DNA of 64,000 nucleotides from Streptomyces sp. NP-1717 (lineage in GTDB: Bacteria > Actinomycetota > Actinomycetes > Streptomycetales > Streptomycetaceae). Below the pieces are notes generated by a model, which had not been told where the DNA came from, did no database searches, and saw nothing but the letters and a program-made list of their open reading frames with translations. Where the stretch lies: the NCBI RefSeq assembly GCF_022695985.1, contig NZ_JAAPBF010000012.1, positions 1-64,000 of the forward strand, in the 5' to 3' direction. Position 1 is the stretch's first letter. Each line of letters opens with the position of its first letter. Positions 51,445-59,758 of the stretch are shown in pieces. The translations under genes were made by a program, and so were the position numbers.

Positions 51445-52122
51445 TGCGTCCTCCTGATCGACCGCGGCGTGGGGGCACCGGTCATTTTGACATGCTCGGA
51501 TCATCTTCTTGGGTCTTTGTTGACGTCCCGAGCGTCGACAGGTGTCGGCGTGGTGAAAGATCAACCAATAGAAGGATCAGGCGACTTGGGCGCACACGGA
51601 CCGGGCCGCCGTACCGCCGCGCCGGCGCCGATTCCGCGCGCACTCCCGTCGACGCCTTCGGCCCTTACCCGGGCCGCGGCATCGACCTGATGATCACCGG
51701 CGCCGAGGACCGCACGGCGGCGGCGAACCGGCACCGTCCGCCCGCGCTCACTCCACGCGCAGCGGCCGGCCGGTCATCGGTGCGGACGGCGAGCCGGTCC
51801 GGCGCGCGCGCCGGACACGGAGAGCGGACGCGCGGCGTCCTGTTGGGCCGTACCGGCCCCGGCCAGGACCCCGTTCACCACCGAATCACCTCGGCTACTT
51901 CACGCTTGCGAACAGAAAACAGCCGCGGTCCGACCGGACGCGCCGGGGCCGGGCTCCGGGGTGCGGGCGTTCTCGGCACGCCCCGGCACAGTCGCCACAT
52001 CGGTGGGCCGCCACCCGTCCGGGGCGGGGCCGGCGACCGTACGACGGCGATCGAGCGGACGCGGGCGGCGCCCACCACGGACCCGCCCCGCACCTCCGCG
52101 CCCCGCCGCGACAGGCTCGCGG
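51445..52122. other. Gene-poor stretch, about 680 bp
   Basis: This holds the NPP1-gene promoter at its left end (AT-richer bases about 51480-51580). Frames in 51590-52120 are open but Arg/Pro-rich with no domain, ribosome site or sensible codon pattern. It may contain decayed coding sequence, but I cannot identify a parent gene. The minus-strand AACAGAAAAC tract near 51910 is locally AT-rich. Confidence 0.5.
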
Positions 52123-52983
52123 TCAGGCTTTCAGCGCCTCGGCGATCGACTCCGCGAGCGGCGTCGTCGGCCGGCCCGCGAGCCGGGACAGATCACCCGT
52201 CGTACCGACCAGGAGCCCGCGCTCGATGGCCCTGTCCACGTCCACGAGAACGGCGGCCATCGGCTCCGGCACCCCGGCGCCCGTGAGGATGCCCAGCATC
52301 GTCCCGCCGGGGACGTCGTTGTACGCGATCGTCCGCCCGGTCGCCTCCGACAGCTCCGCCGCGTACTCGGCGAACGACCACGCCGTGTCGCCGCACAGCT
52401 CGTACGCCTTGTTCAGATGCCCCTCGCCGGTCAGCACCGCGGCTGCCGCCGCCGCGTAGTCCGCGCGGCTCGCGCTCGCCACCCGCCCGTCGCCCGCGGC
52501 GGCGACGACGGCGCCGTGCTCCAGCACGGGTCCCAGGTTCTCGGTGTAGTTCTCGGTGTACCAGCCGTTGCGCAGGAAAGTGTACGGCAGCCCGGACTCG
52601 ATGATCAGCCGCTCGGTGACCTTGTGTTCGGCGGCCAGGTCGAAGTCGGCGTCGGGTCCGCCCAGTACGCCGGTGTAGGCGAGTTGGGCCACGCCCGCCG
52701 CCTTCGCGGCGGCGACGACGGCGGTGTGCTGAGGTACGCGCCGGCCCGCCTCGCTGCCCGAGACGAACAGGACGCGGTCACCGGCCCGGAAGACGTCCGT
52801 CAGCGACTCGGGGCTGTCGTAGTCGCCGCTCCGCACCTCGACGCCGAGCGCCGCTAGCGGCGCGGCCTTCGCCCTGTCCCGCGCGACGGCGGCGATCTCG
52901 ACGGCCGGTACGTCGGCGGCCAGCAGGGATTCGATGGCGAGACGGCCGAGGTGTCCGGTCGCTCCGGTGACGACGATGCTCAT
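52123..52983 (-). CDS. NAD(P)H-binding NmrA/QOR2-like oxidoreductase
   Basis: 286 aa beginning MSIVVTGATGHLGR, a Rossmann glycine motif, with FLRNGWYTENY, typical of QOR2/YtfG-type quinone oxidoreductases. It probably reduces quinones or senses redox state. It is divergent from an HxlR regulator 119 bp away, a common arrangement in which the HxlR protein controls the reductase in response to quinone/electrophile stress. Confidence 0.92.
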   Translation of the reverse strand: MSIVVTGATGHLGRLAIESLLAADVPAVEIAAVARDRAKAAPLAALGVEVRSGDYDSPESLTDVFRAGDRVLFVSGSEAGRRVPQHTAVVAAAKAAGVAQLAYTGVLGGPDADFDLAAEHKVTERLIIESGLPYTFLRNGWYTENYTENLGPVLEHGAVVAAAGDGRVASASRADYAAAAAAVLTGEGHLNKAYELCGDTAWSFAEYAAELSEATGRTIAYNDVPGGTMLGILTGAGVPEPMAAVLVDVDRAIERGLLVGTTGDLSRLAGRPTTPLAESIAEALKA

Positions 52984-53071
52984 GTGGCGCCCATCTGACG
53001 AGTGCGGTTCGGGATGATCCAGCCCGTTTCCGGGCGGTCCGGATCCACGATATGTGCCGCACTAACCAAGA

Positions 53072-53099
53072 GGAAGTACCCACCTTGAAGTAAGGTACC
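53072..53099. promoter_or_regulatory. Candidate HxlR operator between divergent genes
   Basis: Two related half sites, GAAGTACC (53073-53080) and GAAGTAAGGTACC (53087-53099); GTACC at 53076 and GGTAC at 53094 also form a dyad with a 13-bp spacer. It lies just upstream of the HxlR start, so autoregulation and control of the divergent reductase are likely. Confidence 0.5.
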
Positions 53100-53102
53100 G
53101 GA

Positions 53103-53501
53103 ATGGATGAAAGCGCTGCCCCACCGAACGTCAACCGGCGGATGTGCCCCTCCCGGCTCGTGCTGGAACATGTCACCAGCCGCTGGGGGGTACTGGTGCT
53201 CGCCGCGCTGCTGGAGCGCTCGTACCGGTTCAGCGAACTGCGCCGACAGGTCGACGGCGTCAGCGAGAAGATGCTCGCCCAGACCCTTCAGACCCTGGAG
53301 CGGGACGGCTTCGTCCACCGCGACGCCAAACCCGTGATCCCGCCGCGCGTGGACTACTCGCTCACCGAGCTGGGCCGCGAGGCGGCCGAGCAGGTGTGGG
53401 GACTGGCGCGCTGGACGGAGCGGCGGCTGGACGCGGTGTTCACGGCCCGCGAGGCGTACGACGAGGCGCACGAGCCCATGCCACCCGCCGCGACGACCTG
53501 A
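53103..53501 (+). CDS. HxlR-family transcriptional regulator
   Basis: 132-aa winged-helix regulator. The HxlR core is clear: CPSRLVLEHVTSRWGVLVL, then FSELRRQVDGVSEKMLAQTLQTLERDG and the wing DYSLTELG. A Cys near residue 15 sits where redox-active Cys occurs in this family. The start ATG at 53103 lacks a strong ribosome site and lies a few bases from the candidate operator, so the mRNA may be leaderless or nearly so. It likely represses the divergent reductase. Confidence 0.93.
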   Translation: MDESAAPPNVNRRMCPSRLVLEHVTSRWGVLVLAALLERSYRFSELRRQVDGVSEKMLAQTLQTLERDGFVHRDAKPVIPPRVDYSLTELGREAAEQVWGLARWTERRLDAVFTAREAYDEAHEPMPPAATT

Positions 53502-53945
53502 CGGGCGGCCCCGCGCACCCACCTTCTTCACTACCGCGAACAGCGACGCGCGGCGCGGCCGTTGAGCGTTCCCCTGCCGGACACCGGGTGCGGTCCGTCG
53601 CGTTTTCTCCCGGCACCTCACATCTTTTGATGAATCATTAGAAAGTTCCAGAGATTCGTACCGAACCTCTGGACAGTCCCCACGCGTCGCTCTAATGTCT
53701 CGGCCCACCGGGACATGTGTTTCGTCGCGGTAACACCGCAGCCGATCGGCGTTCACCCGAACGCCCCTCACCCCACGAGTCTTTCCACGTCTCTCCCCCC
53801 ATGGCCGGGCCACCGCCCGTCACGAGGCGCTGCGCGACCGTCGTCACCGCGGTCGTCGCACACGCACCGTGCAGCACCCCCGTCGAAACACGGGAAACCG
53901 GCCGGGTCACCGACTCTGCCGTGACCGCAGCTGAAGGGAAGCGAC
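53502..53945. promoter_or_regulatory. Control region of the secreted repeat protein
   Basis: 444 bp without a gene. A 27-bp near-perfect dyad at 53647-53673 has arms TCCAGAG/CTCTGGA and inner arms TTCG/CGAA around TAC, one mismatch. It overlaps TGGACA (53670-53675), a -35-like hexamer; TCTAAT at 53691-53696 is -10-like, though the 15-bp spacing is short. If this is the promoter, the message has a leader of about 240 nt. Confidence 0.5.
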
Positions 53946-54899
53946 ATGAAGATCCGTACGTTCATCGCCACGGCCTCACTGGTGGCATCCGGGAGCCTGG
54001 TGGCCTTCTCCGGTTCGGCCCAGGCGGCTCTTTACACCACCTGTGTCGGTGACGGCGGGGCCGTGACCGTCAGCAACGACCTGGTCGTACCGGCCGGGAA
54101 GTCCTGCACCCTCACCGGTACGAAGGTCAAGGGCACGGTGACGGTCGAGGCCGGCGCCGACCTCGTGGCGGCGGGTGCCACCTTCAACGGCGCGGTCAAC
54201 GTCGAGGAGGACGCCTATCTCGACCTCACCGACTCCACCGTCAAGGGTGTGCTGACCACCGACTCCGCGTTCGGCACGCACCTGGAGAAGTCCAGCCTCA
54301 AGGCGGTCGACGTCACCGAGGGCTTCATCTACGCGGTCGACTCGACGCTCGGCGGGAACGTCAACACCTCGGCGGGCGAGCTGTACGTCTCCGGCAGCAC
54401 CCTCAACGGCTCGCTGACCGGTGCGGACAACCAGTACAGCGACGTGTACGACTCCACCGTCAAGGGCGCGCTCACCGTCGACGGGAACGCCCTCGGCGGC
54501 GTGTTCTGCGCCAGCGAGGTGTACGGCGCGGCCACGTACTCGGGCAACGCCGACAACCTCCAGATCGGCGGCGAGGGCCTGCTCGGATCCTGCGCGGGCG
54601 CCTCGTACTTCGGCGGCAACCTGTCGGTCACCGACAACACCGCCAACTCCGTGCTCGACAACTCGATCGTGCGCGGAGCACTCACCGCGACCGGCAACAA
54701 CCCCGTCCTGGTCGTGGGCGAGTTGGCGCGTGTCCGTGGCGCCGTCACCGGCGAGACCGCCGCCCCCGGCGACTCGTCAGCCGGCTCCGCCAGGAAGGCC
54801 GCACCGCAGGACCGCGGCGCCGACCTCGCCGAGCGGGCCGCCGAGCGCGCCGCCGAGGCGCGTGCCGACGCCCACGAGGCGGGCAAGTCCCGCCTCTGA
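53946..54899 (+). CDS. Secreted repeat protein, probable beta-helix
   Basis: 317 aa. A Sec signal peptide (MKIRTFIATA to SAQA, cleavage near residue 27) is followed by about 230 residues of short imperfect repeats rich in Gly, Val, Asp, Ser and Thr (e.g. LDLTDSTVKGVLTTD, LYVSGSTLNGSL), a pattern of stacked beta turns as in beta-helical surface proteins. The last 45 residues are a charged Ala/Arg/Glu-rich helix. It has no sortase motif. Strong ribosome site AAGGGAAG. Function unknown; likely extracellular or wall-associated. Confidence 0.85.
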   Translation: MKIRTFIATASLVASGSLVAFSGSAQAALYTTCVGDGGAVTVSNDLVVPAGKSCTLTGTKVKGTVTVEAGADLVAAGATFNGAVNVEEDAYLDLTDSTVKGVLTTDSAFGTHLEKSSLKAVDVTEGFIYAVDSTLGGNVNTSAGELYVSGSTLNGSLTGADNQYSDVYDSTVKGALTVDGNALGGVFCASEVYGAATYSGNADNLQIGGEGLLGSCAGASYFGGNLSVTDNTANSVLDNSIVRGALTATGNNPVLVVGELARVRGAVTGETAAPGDSSAGSARKAAPQDRGADLAERAAERAAEARADAHEAGKSRL

Positions 54900-54917
54900 C
54901 CCCCAGACGACGCCCGC

Positions 54918-54942
54918 GACAGCGCCCGTAAGGGCGCCTGTC
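54918..54942 (+). terminator. Hairpin after the secreted repeat protein
   Basis: GACAGCGCCC pairs with GGGCGCCTGTC with one bulge, loop GTAA, 18 bp after the stop codon. A probable intrinsic terminator. Confidence 0.6.
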
Positions 54943-55081
54943 CCGGCGTGTGTCGCGGCTGACGCGGCGACACCGGCAGGTCACGGCGGCCCACCCTCCG
55001 CCGCAGTGGCGCGCACCACCGGGCAGTGCCCCGGCCGCGCGCCCCGGTCCTACCCTCTTCTCCGCATCCCCAGGAGTGACC

Positions 55082-56053
55082 GTGAGCCACATACGCAAGT
55101 CGTTCGACCGCAGGGACTTCCTGCGCGCCACCGCCGGCACCACGGTGGCGCTCGCCGCCGCCTCCGTCACCGGGGCCGCCGCGACCTCCGCCGCCGCCGT
55201 GTCCAAGAAGAACCTGTCCATCCCGAAGGACCGCATCGGCATCCAGCTCTACAGCATCCGCGACAAGGTCAGCGCCCTCGGATTCGGCGTCGTCCTGCCC
55301 GAGTTGGCGCGGATCGGCTACAAGGAGATCGAGTTCGCCGGATACACCCAGAACACCTCCATCCTGGGCCGGCAGATCACCCTCCCGGAGATCCGCACCC
55401 TGCTCGACGACAACGGTCTGCGCGCGGTCGGCAGCCACGTCGGCATCGGCAACTTCCGCTCCAACCTCCAGGGCGAGCTGGACGCCGCGCAGATCCTCGG
55501 CATGCCCCACGTGGGTACGGCCAACGCACCGACGAACGTCAACACCGTCGCGGGCTACCGCGCCGCCGCCGACGAGTTCAACGTCTGGGGAGCCGCGGCG
55601 ACCGCGCGCGGTCTGAAGCTCTACCAGCACAACCACGCGGGCGAGTTCGCGTTCGCCACCGACCAGCCGTCGGTCCGGCTGTACGACGTGTTCCTCAAGA
55701 ACACCGACCCGCGCCATGTCTATCTGGAGCTGGACATCTACTGGGCGTACGTCGGCCAGTACCGCTACCCCGGGTTCGACCCGGCCGCGTACGTGCGCAA
55801 CCAGCCCTACCGCTACCCGCTGTTCCACATGAAGGACGGCGACGCCAACTCGGCGAACGCCAACGGCTTCGACATCGTCGAGTTCGGTGCCGGCGACCTT
55901 CCGTACGAGAAGTTCGTGCGCGACATCGGCCCGCGCGCCTCGCACGTCGGTATCTGGGAGCAGGACACCGCGCCCAACACCCAGCCCAATCCGCCGGGTT
56001 CGCTCGGCGCGGCCGAGCGCAGCTTCACCGCGCTCAAGGGGCTCCTCGGCTGA
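55082..56053 (+). CDS. Tat-exported sugar phosphate isomerase/epimerase-like protein
   Basis: 323 aa from GTG 55082 after AGGAG. Twin-arginine signal DRRDFLRA followed by an Ala-rich core (about residues 8-40) predicts Tat export. The body is an AP-endonuclease-2-type TIM barrel (IGIQLYSIRDKV, EFAGY, YQHNHAGEF, ELDIYWA, LFHMKDGD) with the usual metal-binding His/Glu/Asp set. Members isomerise or epimerise sugars, or cleave oxidised glycosides. The downstream glucose/sorbosone-type dehydrogenase suggests a joint role in extracellular carbohydrate breakdown. Confidence 0.9.
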   Translation: MSHIRKSFDRRDFLRATAGTTVALAAASVTGAAATSAAAVSKKNLSIPKDRIGIQLYSIRDKVSALGFGVVLPELARIGYKEIEFAGYTQNTSILGRQITLPEIRTLLDDNGLRAVGSHVGIGNFRSNLQGELDAAQILGMPHVGTANAPTNVNTVAGYRAAADEFNVWGAAATARGLKLYQHNHAGEFAFATDQPSVRLYDVFLKNTDPRHVYLELDIYWAYVGQYRYPGFDPAAYVRNQPYRYPLFHMKDGDANSANANGFDIVEFGAGDLPYEKFVRDIGPRASHVGIWEQDTAPNTQPNPPGSLGAAERSFTALKGLLG

Positions 56054-56073
56054 GAGGGCTTCCCCCGAAGGCA

Positions 56074-56105
56074 GTCGGGCGCCTCCGCGCGCGGGGGCGC
56101 CCGAC
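56074..56105 (+). terminator. Strong hairpin between isomerase and dehydrogenase genes
   Basis: About 16-bp arms beginning GTCGGGCGCC and ending GGCGCCCGAC with one G-U pair and a very small loop. It separates co-oriented genes, so it may give partial termination and lower expression of the downstream gene. Confidence 0.65.
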
Positions 56106-56151
56106 CGTCACTTCCGCTCCTTACCGTCAGCGATCGAGGAGACGCATCACC

Positions 56152-59100
56152 GTGCACCGCACCCTGAGACGCATGATCACAGGGGTCCTGCTCGTGGCAC
56201 TGCCCGCGCTGGGTGGTGTGGCCGTCGCGCCCGCCGCCCAGGCGCACCCGGGCCACGAACACGCCCTGGACTGGTCGAACTACGAGAAGGTCACCCTCAC
56301 GAAGGACACGGGCGAGCCGATCGACCTCGCCGTGCTGCCCGACAGCCGTGTCCTGCACACCGCCCGCAACGGCGACGTACGGCTCACCGACCCCGGCACG
56401 GGTGTCACGAAGGTCGTCAACCACATCGACGTGTACCAGAACTCCGAGATGGGGTTGCAGACGGTCACGCTGGACCCGGACTTCGCCACCAACAAGTGGG
56501 TCTACCTGTACTACTCGCCGCCGCTGAACACACCGGCCGGCTCCGCACCGCAGACGCTGCCCGCCGGGCAGACCGACGCGTACTGGAAGCAGTGGGAGGG
56601 GTACGACACCCTGACCCGCTTCAAGTGGACCGGCGACAAGCTCGACCTCTCCACCGCCCAGGAGATCATCCGGGTCGACGCCAACCGCGGCCAGTGCTGC
56701 CACGTGGCCGGTGACGTGGACTTCGACAGCAAGGGCAACCTCTACCTCGCGACGGGCGGCAACACCCCGGCGTCCGGCCCGAACGTCAACGGCTACACGC
56801 CGATCAACGACGCGGCCGGCTTCAACCCGGGTCTGGACGAGCGCCGCGGCGCGGGCAACACCAACGACCTGCGGGGCAAGATCCTGCGGATCGACGTCCA
56901 GGAGGACGGCAGTTACGAGATCCCGGAGGGGAACCTCTTCGAGCCGGGCACGGCCAAGACGCGTCCCGAGATCTTCGTGATGGGTCTGCGCAACCCCTTC
57001 CGGCTCGCGGTCGACCAGAAGACCGACGCCGTGATGTGGGGCGACTACGGCCCCGACGCCGGTACCGCCGACCCGAACCGCGGGCCGATGGGGTACGTCG
57101 AGTGGCAGACCACCACCAAGGCGCTGAACAGCGGCTGGCCGTTCTGCACGGGTGACAACACCAAGCCCTACCGGGACTTCGACTTCGCCACCCTCACGCC
57201 CGGCCCCGCGTTCGACTGCGCGAAGCCGGTCAACGACTCCCGCTGGAACACCGGTCTGACCGAGCTGCCCGAGTCCGCGCCGGCCACGCTCTGGTACGGC
57301 GACAGGGACACCGACCAGCCGTGGCCCGAGCTGACCTCCTTCCGCGGTCCGGGCGGTCCCGGTGGCCAGGCCCCGATGGGCGGTCCGGTCTACCACTACG
57401 ACGCGGACAACCCGTCGCCGGGCAAGTTCCCGGAGTACTGGGACGGCAAGGCGTTCTTCGCGGAGTTCTCCCAGGACTACGTCGCGGCGTTCACGCTCGA
57501 CGGGCCCGACGGCCCCGTGAGCAAGCTGGAGAACGTGCTGCCGAACAGCGAGCGTTCGCAGAACGGCATCCCGCAGTGGGACAACCCGATGGACCTGGAG
57601 TTCGGCCCGGACGGGGCCCTCTACGTCCTCGACTACGGCGACGGGTTCTTCCGGCAGAACCCCGACGCGGGTCTCTACCGGATCGACTACGCCGAGGGCA
57701 ACAAGGCGCCCACCGCCGTGATCAAGGCCGACAAGACGTCCGGCCAGGCCCCGTTGGAGGTCTCCTTCAGCGCGACCGGCTCCAGTGACCCGGAGAACGG
57801 CGACCTCACCTACCAGTGGGACCTCGACGGCGACGGCACGTTCGACGCCACCGGGCCCACGGTCGACCGTACGTACCCGGACAACGGCCAGTTCCAGGCC
57901 CGGCTCAAGGTCACCGACCCGCAGGGCAAGTCCGGACTGACGAGCCGTCAGATCACCGTGGGCAACACGGCTCCCACGGTGAAGATCACCTCGCCGCCGG
58001 ACGGCGGGTTCTTCAACTGGGGCGACGCCGTGCCGTACGGCATAGCCGTCGACGACCCCGAGGACGGCACCACACCGGACTGCGCCAAGGCGGCCTGGAC
58101 CTTCGGCCTCGGGCACAACCAGCACGGCCACCCGGTCAACAGCGGCACCGGCTGCACGGGTGGGGTCCTGACCCCGGCCGACGCGGGCCACGGTGACACC
58201 GAGAACGTCTTCGGTGTCCTCGGGATCACCTACACCGACAAGGGCGCGGGCGGCGTTCCGCCGGCCACCGGTGACGCCCAGGTGGTGCTCAACCCGGCGC
58301 TGATGCAGGCCGAGCACTACGACTCGGCGGAGGGTGTCACCGTCACGGACGACACCACGGCGTCCGGGCAGCGCAAGCTGACCTCGTTCGACGCGGGCGA
58401 CTGGATCGCCTACGACCCGGTGTCGTTCGCCGGGATCAGCGGGGTCAAGACCCGCGCGAGCGGCGCCGGTACGCTGGCACTGCGCTGGGGATCGGCCGAC
58501 GCGGAACCGTTCGCGACGGTGGGGGTCCCGGCCGGTGAGGGCTGGCAGACCGTCACCACCGCGCTGGACAAGGCCCCTTCGGGGACCGGCGAGGTCTTCG
58601 TCACCACCTCCGGCGGTGTCGAGCTGGACTCGCTGACCTTCCAGGGAGCGGGCGTCGCGGACAAGACCGCGCCCAAGGTCACCGCCACGCTCAACCCGCC
58701 GAGGCCCAACGGTGACGACGGCTGGTACACCAGCAACGTGTCGCTGGCGGTCGCGGCGACCGACAACGGGACGGTCGCCAGCCGGCAGTACTCGATCGAC
58801 GACGGAGCGACCTGGCAGTCGGCCAACGCGGCCGTCACGCTCTCCAGGGAGGGCGCCACGACGGTCCATTACCGGGCGACGGACAACGGCGGCAATGTCT
58901 CCGAGGTGGGCTCCCTCACCGTACGCATCGACCGCACCGGTCCCGCGGTGACGGCCACCGGTATCGACGCCGACGGCGTCTACGGGGACTCCAAGCGCCC
59001 GGCGCCGGTCTTCTCGGCGACGGACGCGGTCTCCGGAGGGGCCACGGCGACGGCCACGGTGGACGGCAAGGCCGTCACCTCCGGGCAGGCGCTGGAGCTG

Positions 59101-59451
59101 TGGCGGCTGCCGCTGGGCAACCACGAGCTCACGGTCAGGGCCCGGGACAAGGCCGGCAACACCACCACGAAGACGGTGGCCTTCACCACCCGTACCTCCT
59201 ACGCGGACATCCGCGCGCTGATCACCCAGCTGCGGGCCGACGGCCTGATCACGGCGCAGGGACAGCAGCGGCTGACGGTACGGCTCGGCCAGGCCGAGGC
59301 GCACGCCGACGCGGGTCGCACCAGCCAGGCCACGGCCGTGCTGGAGTCGTTCGCCGGTTACGCGGGCGACACCGCCCTCGTGCCGGACAGCGCGGCGGGC
59401 GCGGCCCTGGCACGGGACGCGCGGGCGCTGAAGGGAGGCGCCACGGGCTGA
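56152..59451 (+). CDS. Secreted multidomain glucose/sorbosone (PQQ-type) dehydrogenase-like protein
   Basis: 1099 aa from GTG 56152 (GAGGAG 10 nt upstream; ATG 56173 is an alternative). A signal peptide ends near residue 34 (AAQA). Residues about 40-510 form a soluble glucose/sorbosone-dehydrogenase beta-propeller (VLPDSRVLHTARNG, GQCCHVAGDV, GLRNPFRLAVD). PKD-like domain about 517-602 (TYQWDLDGDGTFD), a CBM6-like lectin fold about 717-831 (AEHYDSAEG, DAGDWIAYDPV), two Ig-like repeats about 837-1013 and a helical C-terminal segment. It likely oxidises sugars on polymer-bound substrates outside the cell. PQQ need is inferred from the family. Confidence 0.88.
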   Translation: MHRTLRRMITGVLLVALPALGGVAVAPAAQAHPGHEHALDWSNYEKVTLTKDTGEPIDLAVLPDSRVLHTARNGDVRLTDPGTGVTKVVNHIDVYQNSEMGLQTVTLDPDFATNKWVYLYYSPPLNTPAGSAPQTLPAGQTDAYWKQWEGYDTLTRFKWTGDKLDLSTAQEIIRVDANRGQCCHVAGDVDFDSKGNLYLATGGNTPASGPNVNGYTPINDAAGFNPGLDERRGAGNTNDLRGKILRIDVQEDGSYEIPEGNLFEPGTAKTRPEIFVMGLRNPFRLAVDQKTDAVMWGDYGPDAGTADPNRGPMGYVEWQTTTKALNSGWPFCTGDNTKPYRDFDFATLTPGPAFDCAKPVNDSRWNTGLTELPESAPATLWYGDRDTDQPWPELTSFRGPGGPGGQAPMGGPVYHYDADNPSPGKFPEYWDGKAFFAEFSQDYVAAFTLDGPDGPVSKLENVLPNSERSQNGIPQWDNPMDLEFGPDGALYVLDYGDGFFRQNPDAGLYRIDYAEGNKAPTAVIKADKTSGQAPLEVSFSATGSSDPENGDLTYQWDLDGDGTFDATGPTVDRTYPDNGQFQARLKVTDPQGKSGLTSRQITVGNTAPTVKITSPPDGGFFNWGDAVPYGIAVDDPEDGTTPDCAKAAWTFGLGHNQHGHPVNSGTGCTGGVLTPADAGHGDTENVFGVLGITYTDKGAGGVPPATGDAQVVLNPALMQAEHYDSAEGVTVTDDTTASGQRKLTSFDAGDWIAYDPVSFAGISGVKTRASGAGTLALRWGSADAEPFATVGVPAGEGWQTVTTALDKAPSGTGEVFVTTSGGVELDSLTFQGAGVADKTAPKVTATLNPPRPNGDDGWYTSNVSLAVAATDNGTVASRQYSIDDGATWQSANAAVTLSREGATTVHYRATDNGGNVSEVGSLTVRIDRTGPAVTATGIDADGVYGDSKRPAPVFSATDAVSGGATATATVDGKAVTSGQALELWRLPLGNHELTVRARDKAGNTTTKTVAFTTRTSYADIRALITQLRADGLITAQGQQRLTVRLGQAEAHADAGRTSQATAVLESFAGYAGDTALVPDSAAGAALARDARALKGGATG

Positions 59452-59461
59452 CGACGGGACC

Positions 59462-59514
59462 CACAGGGCTGCCCCGCTGCCACGCCCCGCTCTCAACGGC
59501 GGGGCAGTCCTGTG
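59462..59514 (+). terminator. Terminator after the dehydrogenase gene
   Basis: Sixteen-bp arms CACAGGGCTGCCCCGC and GCGGGGCAGTCCTGTG with one G-U-type mismatch and a 21-nt loop, 11 bp after the stop codon. Confidence 0.8.
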
Positions 59515-59575
59515 CCCGGACTCCTTCGTGGGAAGCACTCCACTTACGGCGAGTCGGTGTGGGTTCCGTCAACAA

Positions 59576-59613
59576 GGCGACAACTTTCGATGGTCTGTGT
59601 AAAAGTTGCCGCC
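59576..59613. promoter_or_regulatory. Palindromic operator upstream of the ROK gene
   Basis: Twelve-bp arms GGCGACAACTTT (59576-59587) and AAAGTTGCCGCC (59602-59613) with one mismatch and a 14-bp spacer. AAC-TTT/AAA-GTT long-spacer dyads suit ROK-family repressors, so autoregulation is likely. It lies about 145 bp before the ROK start. Confidence 0.65.
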
Positions 59614-59758
59614 CGCGCGCCACCGCGACCCGTGACCCCGGGCCCGCAGGATCACGGGCCTTGCCGGGCCTTGAGGTGCCCGGCCCCGCACCGCCCGCGT
59701 TCCGCACCCGCGACACGTGCCTGAAGCTGTCCGCAGGCGTTCCAGAGGAGTTACGTCC

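Noticed and set aside
51492..52286. 264-codon plus-strand frame in the gene-poor stretch
   Set aside because: Arg/Pro/Ala-rich, no ribosome site, and overlaps the convergent reductase gene end; no family seen.
55813..59538. 1241-codon minus-strand frame opposite the dehydrogenase gene
   Set aside because: Low-complexity shadow; the plus frame encodes a signal peptide and known domains.
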